Shown: positions 26,001 through 38,000 of the stretch, in pieces
Position numbering within the stretch: position 1 is the first letter of the stretch
Layout: each line of letters opens with the position of its first letter
NCBI GenBank assembly: GCA_947247005.1
Contig: OX365945.1
Location: 12,592,501-12,656,500, forward strand
Direction of reading: 5' to 3'
Length of the DNA: 64,000 nt
Origin: Spisula solida
Lineage: Eukaryota; Mollusca; Bivalvia; Venerida; Mactridae
The notes under the pieces: model-generated
Told to the model about the DNA's origin: nothing
What the model saw: only the letters and a program-made list of their open reading frames with translations
Database searches by the model: none
Made by a program: the position numbers and the translations under genes

Positions 26001-29000
26001 CAAGGAAACAAACACGAAACAAACAATAAGAGCTTGGCTTAAAGTATGGAAACTCTTGTGTTATGTTTGTCAAAACTGTTATAATGCTAGGCAAATTGAA
26101 AACTCAGTAAGAAATATGTTCTGTTTGTACAGGGGACACTTTATAGAAACACAACCACCAATAAACATCCCAGGAAAACATGCATAAGCATTAGGTCCCA
26201 TCTCAATGCCCAATGTCTGTTGAGTCAAAACATTTAGCTCAACAGGCATCCAATTCTTGACTGGAAACCATTGCTTGTGTGACTCCAATAGAGACTCGTC
26301 AGGAAACCATTGCTTGTGTTACTCCAATAGAGACTCGTCAGGAAACCATTGCTTGTGTTACTCCAATAAAGACACGTCAGGAAACCATAGCTTGTTTGAC
26401 TCCAATAAAGACACGTCAGGAAACCATAGCTTGTTTGACTCCAATAGAGACTTGTCAGGAAACCATTTTGTGTGACTCCAATAGAGACTTGTCAGGAAAC
26501 CATTGCTTGTGTGACTCCAATAGAGACTTGTCAGGAAACCATTTTGTGTGACTCCAATAGAGTCTCGTCAGGAAACCATTTCTTGTTTGACTCCAATAGA
26601 GACTTGTCAGGAAACCATTGCTTGTGTGACTCCAATAGAGTCTCGTCAGGAAACTGTTTCTTGTGTGACTCCAATAGAGACTCGTCAGGAAACCATTGCT
26701 TGTTTGACTCCAATAGAAAATTTCTTGTGTGACAGAGATGGAATTCCATGTATTACATGTAAATACTTCCTAATTGCCTTCAAGCAAGCATAAACTATCA
26801 AGCTTCGTTGTTTTTAGTCCTGTTCAATTAATTACCACACTATGTTTAACTGTTAATTGGTCTAGGATGCCACAGGCTTTTTTCAAATGTCATTCTAAAT
26901 TAGGGTAATAGGTATTTAAGTAAAATCTGCAAGTCTGAACATGGAGAGAAATCCAGATTGATGAGGTATGGTGCCGACTTTAGCAGATGCTCAATTTTAT
27001 AGCTTATATTTTTAGCTCCACTATTAGTAGAATAAGGGGAGCTCACGGGTGGTAATCATGTGACTTCGTCTAGTATTTTAAACGAATAATGGCGGATATT
27101 TAGCCTCGGTAAGTACCTATATTTCTTGCTGTTATATGCCGTATATCATCTATATCAAAACTTCACATAGGCTATCATATGTGCATTGCCTTTTTTCGAA
27201 CGTTAGAACTGAGTTTTGCTTCGTAATCTGAACATATTTCGCGAACAATCATTGAATTTGATCAAAAGTTTCAGCGCAAGGCCGGTATGTCGCACGCATT
27301 GAGTAACATTTTGTCAAATTAAAGATAAATACAGTTTTAGGTACAGGTTTTTTAACCTCTTATATTTTCAAAGTCCTTTGAGATAATGCTTTCATACTTT
27401 GCATACTTATTTGCCATCATGACCCCAACCCATAAGCAGGAGTAGATAACTCTATCAGGCATTTTGTTGAAATTATGCCCCCTTTTTTTACTTAGTGCAA
27501 ATAGTGCAAATGTTTAAGTTTAGGTACAGGTTTTTTAACCTCTAATTAGTCAAAGTGCATTGGCATATTGCTTTGATACTTGTTCACAGTCATTACCCCA
27601 ACCCATTCATAGGGGCATTCACTTTGAAAATATTAGAGGTGAAAAAACCTGTTTTCGTGAACAGCTCTTGTTTCTTGGACTAGTAGAGATGCAAAGAAAT
27701 TAATTTATTTGTCAATTTTCTTAATAATTTCCTCATTGTTTGCCCTGCCACAGTGGTCTAAGTTGTAAATTGTTCACTTAGGTGGTATGTTACTAAAGAG
27801 GTTGTTAAACTAGTGTGTTTCATGCCAGACGTAGTGTCGCATGCCACATGTAGTTAGATGGTAGCTTGGATCTCTAAATGGCTTGCTTGACATTCAATAA
27901 TAGAATATTACCTGGAATGGGTTAATCAATGTCAGGATTATGTGATTTGTCCTATATAAAATGTTGCTATATTGTCCATGCATTGCCAGTTTGCTGTCTG
28001 TTTCGAATATGTTAAATATTACACATTATCATATATAGGTCAAAGATATGAAGTATAATTCACTTCCAATTGATCAGAATGGCAGACTATTTAGTTCAGA
28101 AGTAGGTTACTTGGATGACATGAAATATAATGGAATATTTGTGCCCTGTCAATATTAGATTGCTGGAATGTCTCTTCTAACGATGTACATTTAGTTATAT
28201 GCATGAAAAAAGAGGTCAGATCAACTGTAATTTGTGGCCATATATACTATCATTGTATTGTATCTTCTGATGGCTTAGATTAAACTTTCCCAGTCACCAA
28301 AAAGATAACAGATAATCGGTCAGGGAAGGTAGCATTCAACTTTTATAGCTGAGCACAGGAAATATAAAATCATCACATACCATAAGTGACGGCACAATTA
28401 TGCCCAACACACTACTGATCGAAAAATGAATATAACTGCTGAAAGTCCAAGTTTCAGCTGTCGAAAGTCCAACTCCCAGCTGTCAAAAAAGCTGAAAGAC
28501 CTAGTTGCAGCTGTTAAATGACCTTACAATTTTAAGAATTACAGTAACTAGTACTACAGGGTAAGTGTATTTAGGTAACTCTTGCATGATTCTAATTCAC
28601 ATTATGTTGCTTGTAGGATATAGGTTCTGTTTAATTAAAAAAAAGTTGGTAATGTCAACCGGCTGACCTTTTGCTTAAGCCAATGAAACTAAGAACACAT
28701 TCAGCAGTGTTAGGGAAATCAGTGAAGTGTGCGAACCATTTAATTTGTTTTTGTCCTTGCATTGCTCCTTTCTCTTAAAATAAATAATGTAGTAGATATT
28801 GAGGGATAACTGCAGAAATTGTGTGTCAGCCTCGCAATTGGTATGCACTGAGATAAATTATACTGTTTTCCTTGTAATTTTGCTTTGTGTTCCGGAAATG
28901 TGGTGACCTTGACCTTGGTGTTGCGGGTCATTCAGTGTATCTAGTCTGATAGGTCTATGACATTCACTTTCCATTGTTCGATCTGTTTAACACTTTATTT

Positions 29001-32000
29001 TTGTATTCACTGATAAGTCTGTACCATTTATAATCATTGCTTTTTCATTTATTTGTTTTTGACGTTATGGTAATCCATCTTGTGTAGATAGGAACAAGTG
29101 CATTTAAATATCTTAGCTGAATAAATTGTCTGCTTTGATTTATCTGTCTTATATGATGGATTCAATTTTTATGTCTGTGAAAAATTTGATGGATGATGTG
29201 GAATATCAGTTGAATGTAAGTGAAAGTCTGCATGTTGTGTGAGTGTACATTTTGTATGCTTATAATACTAGTATATTGTCTGTCCGTTATAAATTCTATG
29301 ATGAAAGTGAGAAAATATTTCTAATAATTACATGTTCACACTACTCACATTAGGGGCGCATTTAAACTTTTTCGAGAATGTTGATCTGTGCGCGTTTGTT
29401 AGATCACATGAATATTAAGTGTTGGATTGTGTTGTTCAGTGCACATGTTGAGTTGTAAGGACAGTGAATTCATGAAGCCTATCTCTATATACATGTATTT
29501 ATTATAAATATAATGTATATTAATCTGTAATCTGTGAAATTTATGCAAATAATGTTATTGTTCTGTTCTATAACATGTTCAGATTACTGACATTATGGAT
29601 GCATTTAAACTTTTAAGAGAATGTTGATCTGCAAGTATTTGTTAGATGGCATGGATATGATGTGCTGGATTGTGTTGGAAAATGTTCGACTATCAAGGAC
29701 CAGTGAGTTCCTGAATCCTTGTCCTAATCAATATTATTTTTACACGTATAGACTACTCCTAAATCACTAAGTGAACTTGGTTCAAACTCATTGGATACGG
29801 CTCTTACAGCATTGCATAAATTGAACTAGTCTGCTGCATTGCTCTAAATAGAATATACAAATATATAAACTTCAAAAATATGTTTTGAGTCAAGTATGGT
29901 CATAACTTGTATATAGGACAGAAGGAGTGATAAATGGTGAAAATCCTAACTGGGATCAAGGACAATCCTTTAGCAAATTAAGACATTTAGCTGCTGCCAT
30001 ACAGACTGCTAAATGTTGTTATAGTTGGAAGAATCTGTTGGTGGGTCATTATAACGGAGATCTGATGAGGTACATTTCACAATGTGGTCGGTCTGCTGGT
30101 GGGTCGGTCTGCTGGTAGGTAGCAAGAACAAATATCTGATGGCTTGGCTGATATTCTGTTGATGTGTTTTAACATTTGAAAAAGATCAGTTTGTGTTAAG
30201 AATTATTTCAAATACATGTTAGATCATGGATGCTGGTTAATTTGCTTCCCCCAGGAATTGTGTTTCATTAAGATGTTTGAAGAATAATCCAATCTTTCTG
30301 AACAGGTCATTAGTAGCGGGTTTAATCCCTTTCGGTCATATAGCTCTAAGCATTCAAACTGATTAATGTTCTAGAAATAAAACAATCATTGCTATTCCTT
30401 GATTGAAACACATTGTTTTTGTCAGGTTTTCCAGCTATAGTAATTGACACTTTGTATAAATGAGTAATTCATTAACCTATTTGAACCAAGAAGGTTTCGA
30501 CAGATGATTTTATATCAGGAATAGTGCTATTGGATGTTCAGTCTCAACCAATTTGAGAATTTTAACTCATGACCTTCAAATCAGGCGACAGGACCTCAGG
30601 ACCTCTACACTTTCACTAATCCATAGGGGCATGTGATTACGCACAGGGGGATGCAATTATACAGCGGTTACAATTCATTATAAAACATTGCCCAACAAAC
30701 TAATCTGTACCCAGTACTGCATTAGTTCAACATTTAGGGTCAAGTTTGATAAAAAAATTAAGCACGACATGTCTAGTTTAAGGTGGTGATTATATGGGGT
30801 GGTATTTAAGTAGTTTAAGGGAATAATATACCAGATTTATATAGCGGCCTTTTCATGCGAACGCACGTTCAAAGGCACTTTACCCATGTTGCAGCCACAA
30901 GGGCGCAGGTGCATCCTCTACCAGTGCAGATACAGCATGATCTGACCAGAGGGACAGACTGAGAGAAAGTCCCTGAAGGGAGAGAGAGACGTTAGATACA
31001 GGCATGTCCGGTGCTGCAGAGATGCGCCTAGCTCTTATTTCGAATAGACAGCCTCTTTCTTAAATGTGCCCGGTGTATAGCACCGATACACAGCTTCCTG
31101 GCACTTCCAGATACTTTGCAGACCACACGGCCAGATATAGCGGGAAATATTATAAATATTTCAGAAATGTCAAGTTCTGATGCCAGGGATTGAACCCACG
31201 CCCTCTGGATTGACAGCCCAGTGCGTTACCACTGAGCTAAATCCGCTTATGAATGTGATGTTCTCGGTGGTACTTTCCCGTATTCAAAGTTTTCACTGTA
31301 AGAACTATTGTTTGCTTAATGTAGATGCAGCTTTCAATAAATTAAACTTGTCTGGATACATTTGTGATAACTATTAAAGGCTAGGTTGTGTCTATGTCTT
31401 CTGTCAGTCTATCTCCTGTTTAAGGAAAATAGTGACTGCACAAGACAATGCAGTTTGTTTCTTTAGTAGACTGATCATCTAACCCTTACGTGATTTACAT
31501 TATTTGAATTGTAAATCGTATTTGATATGCATTGTTAATGCATACAGAGGATGTTAGTTTCCTGTTGCACCTAACACCGTACTAATGTCTTTTGTTCACG
31601 GATGCATGTTCATTTGAAGACACCATAAATATTGTGACATGCTATTTCTAATATAATTATTGTTTTCATTTGTTATGGAAATTAAGAATAATTATAGTTG
31701 GAAAAGGTCTAATAATGTCTCTCACATAATATAATAGGGAGACATATTGATTTCGTGCTGGACGTCTGGATGGATGGATATCTATAAGGCTGTCACTAAG
31801 TTTGTTTGCACGAAGTCTTGTTCTCCTTAACCACTGGCTGGATTTCTATGAAATTTCCATGAATATTTGGTACCAAGCCTTGTGCATATTGTCAGGAATT
31901 TTAGGTTAAACGATTTTTTGTCAGAATTATATATGGCCCTTTTTGGGAGAGATATGTTTTTGTGTTAAATACCTTTCTAAGAGCAGTTTTTGGGAGGCGT

Positions 32001-35000
32001 TTAAGCCTCTCATTACTACCATTGTCCATTTCTTATTACAAAATTAACCGCCTTTAGGCTGCTATGTGAATCCGCATTCAAGTAGTTCCAGAAACTGTCA
32101 ACATTCCCAATACTGCTACATATGTTTCTCCAAATGTTTTAACTGATTTAAGCCAATCAGCAACATTTGTTTATTCTAAGATCAAAAATTATTGTGAAAC
32201 TGTTCGTTAAATCGATATTTTTGCAAAAAAATCACTACACCAGCCGATACCGAACTTGTTTCACAGTACGAAAATAACGTGTTCATCAAATGTCCCGGCT
32301 GTAAAGCTATTTTTAGAAACTTCAGACTACGGTCAAATGATGGTTTTATCAATGAATCGTATACGGTCTGCAAAGTACTGTTATGCAATCATATGGTGTC
32401 GCTGTACTAGCTAGCCGCTTTCTATTGACTGTCTCACGCTGTGAGGGAAGTGATTACAAGACGGCACTGTAAAATCTGATAAATAGGCGCGTAGTATTAT
32501 TTTAAAGCCACTTTTGATGTACGCATTTAATACACGTATTACATATAAATTAATATGCACCTTTTAACAATTATTTAGATACCCAACATGCCTATATACA
32601 TGTAGTCACATATGCCTATTTTGACATTCAAGACAAGATTGGCAGTAAGAAAACGAACATTAAACGTGTAAAGTCGGTTTAAGCTTTAGTAGCAGCAACC
32701 AGATCGCCTCCCAACAGTACTCTCAGTGCTTTGATTAACGTATGTACGTGTGTAACACAAATCTTGTATGTGGAACTCCCCATGAACTACTGGGTGGAAT
32801 TTCTTCAAACATTCATAGATGAACAACCTAAATGTATATGACTGTAAGGGATGGAATTTTCGCTGCACCAATTTTCACTAGAGTTATGGCCCTCGTTTGA
32901 GGACCCATTTGTTACTTTTACTAATATCCTATAGTGAAAAATCTTGTGTGTTGAACTCCTCGCAAATTGTAGGTTAGAATTACTTCAAACTTTCACAGAT
33001 TAACAATCTCAATGTAAAGATGATCCTAAATGATGGAATTTTTGTTGTGCCAATTTTTACCAGAATTATGGCCCTTTGTTACTTTTTTTATGAAGATAGT
33101 TAGACCGCTTTTTAGTTGCCACTACTTTCACAAATTCAAGTGAACAGTGCAGCGGTGTACGTTGCTGTTCTTGTGTTTTCTAATCAAGCGTGTGTATTGC
33201 TGGACGTTTAACTGTACGTCCGCAGTTGCAAGTGCAATAAATGTTCCGAGATCACAAAGCCAGCTGTAGTTTACTAATTTTAATGAGTCGTAACAATAAC
33301 AATCACAAAGTTTATATTCACAGAGTTTAGATATATCACAAAGATATTAATTATTTCACAGAGTCACAAGTTATCAAATTAAATCAAATGCACAAAGTCT
33401 ATACTTCACAAAGATACTGTATTATGTATTATCGAATTATATATTATGTTAAGTTCTTAAGTTCTATATGTTCTATCTTATGTCTAAAGTTAAGTCCATG
33501 TTTATAAGGGTACCCTTAACTCTAGCAGACAGAGTAATTCACTCAATCTGAGAAGCCAATCAAGTTACTTAAACCAAACATATCAGACTAAATATGTAAA
33601 GTATTTCACACCTATGATAATTCAATTAAAACTTGAAATAAAAGTATGATAACCATTTAAGAAATAATAACAAACAATCACAAACTTGATTGACTTAATC
33701 ACCTGATTCACAAAGAACAATGCCAGATAATTTACTTAGAAAGAAGTCCTATGAAAATGCATGAAGACAAATGAAGACACACAGAGGCTAAAATTACTAA
33801 AAAAGGATAATAATCAGTTTAGAGATGGAATGAATGCGTAATAATAATTGGTAATCACAACAAATCAACATTTTTGAAAGCCATGTAAAATAGGGTGAAA
33901 TTGTAATCATAATAGTTTTACTGTATGATGGACCTTCGATATCTTTTTAACAGAATTATAGTTCACAAGGCTAAGAAATTGAATAATGATGTTACCTCAA
34001 ACCGCTATTCCCCTCTCCTTCCCCATTTGAAATGATATTAGCTATAATGTGTGCACCCGTGTCATATGGACACAATTCTAGTTCTGTGGTGTGTTACTTC
34101 ATGTTTTATATGATGGTGGTAATGACTTCATGGTGTTGTTTTTGCTCAGGAAATGAAAGAGAGAAAGGAAGAGACATGTACAGAGGTGTTATGTGTATCA
34201 TTTAAATGAAGAAGGTGTGCAAGTTACGTAAAGCCAATTCGTCCCTTTGGCTCAAAGGGATAAATTAAGAGTTATATTGCAACATGAATGAATAGTTTAT
34301 CAAATGGTTTCCTATCAATAACTCAAAACTAGTTGGACCAATGATCCAAGTTTACTTGGAGGTATTTACCATTATAAATTCACCCCTTACTTGACCTGGG
34401 GAACTTTAAGGTCAAACAGTTAATAATCTGATACACTTAGTATCAAGAATAATGCGAATAACAGATCCGTGTGTATTTACTGTACATTTTGTTTGACAGA
34501 AATATAATTTTACGCGGTACCTTTTGTTATGAGTATAGCATATTCTACACAACCAGAGTCGATTATTTATTTACTGTGCATATATTTACAAACATTTCAT
34601 TGGTTTATAAAGTGGGTCAGTAATCAAGATTGACTGCTAACGCTGAAAAAGAAAACAATATGCTATTTTATAGAGCTGGATTCCAGGCCAGGGTAAATTG
34701 GTACTCTGGTTTATTAATTTATCTTGCTCTCAATTGGTTAACAAACAACATAGAAGAAGTGTTCAATACATTGTTTGGTCCATGATAATTGAACTCCTAG
34801 TCTTCATGTATGTTTTGAACTACTTGATTATGCTGTACTTTAAGCACAAAATGAAAAAGTAAAAACAGCTTTGAAAAAGATTTTATGAATACCTTGGCAT
34901 AATTTATGACATAAATTTAACTCCAAACTATAATGACGGCGTTCTCTTATTTCTTGACAATTGCATGGATGGTCACTGTTATTTATCGTTTAGATCATGC

Positions 35001-38000
35001 TATTTCACAATTTATCTGATAAATGTTTTGCCTTTGAGTGTATAAATGAGGAAACAGTTTTGTATGATAGCCAGCTGCCTTCTTTCTAGTTTGTTTAGAG
35101 GGTGCCCGCATTCAATAATTATGTTATTATACTATGAATCAATTAAAGACTTGTTGTTTATTGGCTGATTAATTAGTTTAATGTGCCTGTGTTTAAGTTG
35201 AAAAATTTACATACATAATTAATACTGGACTATTATTACATCTCATTGAAAATACATAGTATTCACACAAGAAAATTGGCTTGAATTGTATTTCAAAATT
35301 CCAAAATACTTTGTTTATTCATCATGAATTTCATGATCATTAAAAAAAGTTTCAATTATTGTTGTGGCCATTTAACATTCATGAATAGGGAATATGTACT
35401 GGGAGCCAGACAATGTGGCTACTTTTGTTTATCAAAAAAATTTCACCAAAACAACAGCCTGAAAAAACATTGCATTGATCTCGGGATTTTCAACATTTAG
35501 ACTTAATGTAGGGAGATTTCTCATGGCCTACAGATGGCCCATATTGTATTTAATGTTACTCAGCATGAATTGATGGTAGAGTTTTTGTGTTTCTATTTGC
35601 AGAGATGTTGGTAGATTATTTGTTTTTTCTATTTGCAGAGAGGAATCCAGTGATGAGAGTGACACAGAGATGGAGGTTGAAAATGCTGTTCCTGTGGCGG
35701 GAACGTCTAAACCTAAACATGATATCATCATAAAACAAGAGGTTAGATACCAATAAATTTATATAATTTAGATCATTGCAAGAATTCTTTGTTCAACTTC
35801 AACTTGACACATATAGATCGAGACACTTCAATTAAATTATACCAACATGAAATATCAGATGTTTAAATCTGTTCAAGTATAGGTGGGGCACCTCTCGTAT
35901 ATCATTGCATTGACCTAATATTAGAAAATGCCTTGCACCACTCAGGTTCTATAAATGTGATTTCAAAGGTTTATTTTTGGGAGGTGAGTATTTGCAAATT
36001 GGTGGAACTAAATGCTACAATTTTCTGTGCATTGTGCATTTTTGAGACATGCAATAGTTTTCTGTAAAATGTTACTGAAAGTCATTACATGGTAATGTGC
36101 GATATTTAATCTTGTTGATTACAAAACTTATTTAATGATTAGACTGTCAAAGACAGTGTGTTTTAAGAGCAACTAAACATTATCTATATAAGATTAAATG
36201 AATTACAGACAGTAACCTAATTGATTGTCGTCAAAAAAACGTGACAGCTGTAAAGGATCTTCTTTTTTTATTCCAACTTTTCCGGAAATTTGTCTCCAAT
36301 TTATCTACCTTGTTAAACAATTTAATGCTCCGTGCGTCAGGAAAATGTGCAGTATTGGTAGAATTCAAGAACATACAATTACAGGAACATGTAATTGGAT
36401 AGTTTAGTTGTGTTAACGAAAACGCTGTTGGTGCTACATGTAGTTGATGTTGGTAAACACCATTTACAGTTGTGTATAATCAGGCACCAATCTCTGATGT
36501 GGGGGTATGTTGCTTTGCACCTGTCGATCGGTAGACCAAATGGTGTCCCTTTAATATTTCAAGAACACTTTGCCTTATGATCTGTAAACTTTGCTTGGTG
36601 GTTGGTCATCCGGGGTAAAAAACTAGGTCACAAGGTCAATGGAAAAACCTTGTGTAGTCACTAGAGGTCAAAATTTTGACTTAATATATCTGAAACTTGG
36701 TCACTATGATTGTATCAAGAAAATCTAGGTCAAGTTTGATATTGGGTCATTCGCGGTCAAAAACTAGGTCACACTATCAAATCATAGAAAAACCTTGTGT
36801 AGTCACTAGAGGTCATAATTTTGACCTAATCTTTATAAAACTTGATCACAATGATCATGTCAACAAAATCTAGGTCAAGTTTGATATTGGTTCAAAAACT
36901 AGGTCACAGGTCAAATCATATAAAAACCTTCTGAAGTCACTAGAGGTCACAACTTTGACCTACTCTTTATGAAACTTGGTCACAATAATCATCTCAACAA
37001 AATCTAGGTCAAGTGTGCAATTGGGTCAAGAACTAGGTCACTAGGTCAAATCACAGGGCTTGCAAGCACTACTATGACAGGTGAGCGACCTAGGGCCCTT
37101 TGGGCCCTTTTGTTCAACAAAATGTCATGTTTTTGTCCAAAACTTGCACAAATACCTGGATAGCAGATGAGTCGGTTTCGGACAAGAACAGTTTACTTAG
37201 ATTGCACAAAAATATTAAGTGCCATATGGAAACTGCATAGCACTGATATTTTCGACTTGAACTTCATGGATGTCTCGTTAAAATAGGTTGAGGGAAAACA
37301 AGCAATATTTTAAGATAAGCTTCAATCTTGTTTAGAGTGTTTTGTTAGCTCACCTGTCACAAAGTGACAGACTGAGCTTTTGTGATCACTCTTTTCCGTC
37401 TTCCGTCTTCTATCCGTCAACAATTTGCTTGTGTAGACACTACAGGTCACAATTTTGGCCTAATCTTTATGAAACTTTGTCACAATGATCATCTCAACAA
37501 TATCTAGGTCAAGTTCGATATTGGGTCATCCGGTTCAAAAACTAAGTCACAAAGTCAAATAAAAAAAAAACCTTGTGTGGTCACTAGAGGTCACAATTTT
37601 GACCTAATCTTTATGAAACTCAGTAACAATGATCATCCCAACAAAATCTAGGTCAAGTTTGATATTGGATCATGGGGAGTTGAAAACTAGGTCATAAGGT
37701 CAAATCATAGAAAACCTTGTGTAGTCAGTAGAGGTGACACAGGGTTCCCACGGTAAGGGAAAAGTCAGGGAAAAACGCAATTTTTTCGAGGTCAGGGAAA
37801 AGTCAGGGAATTATGAAATTAGTCAGGGAAATTTGGAAATTGAGCAAAAGTCAGGGAAAAGTCAGGGAATTTTTCATTGAAGCTGTCGTTAATTGTCATT
37901 TCCTATGAAGAAAATACCTAAGACTGAAAAAAATTCTCGCTCGCTATGCTCGCTCAGAGTATTTCTAAGTTGTTTTAAATTAATGTTAATCAACAGCCTT

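Larger units (their letters stand above)
18940..35638 (+). other. CPSF2 intron b-c (16.7 kb)
   Basis: Phase 2 intron with a weak GTTTGG donor. It contains the candidate cassette exon 29917-30069 and the separately listed repeats. Stretches 19600-20300, 22680-23590, 27700-28900 and 33200-35500 are mainly AT-rich sequence in which I see no gene. Confidence 0.7.

Noticed and set aside
26257..26793. [17 protein letters not shown] 13-residue repeat ORFs
   Set aside because: A 39-bp tandem repeat keeps frames open on both strands. No signal peptide, start context or splice evidence points to a secreted repeat protein.
31183..31246. Functional tRNA-Asp gene on the minus strand
   Set aside because: The 3' side of the acceptor stem does not pair cleanly and the sequence continues into a SINE body.
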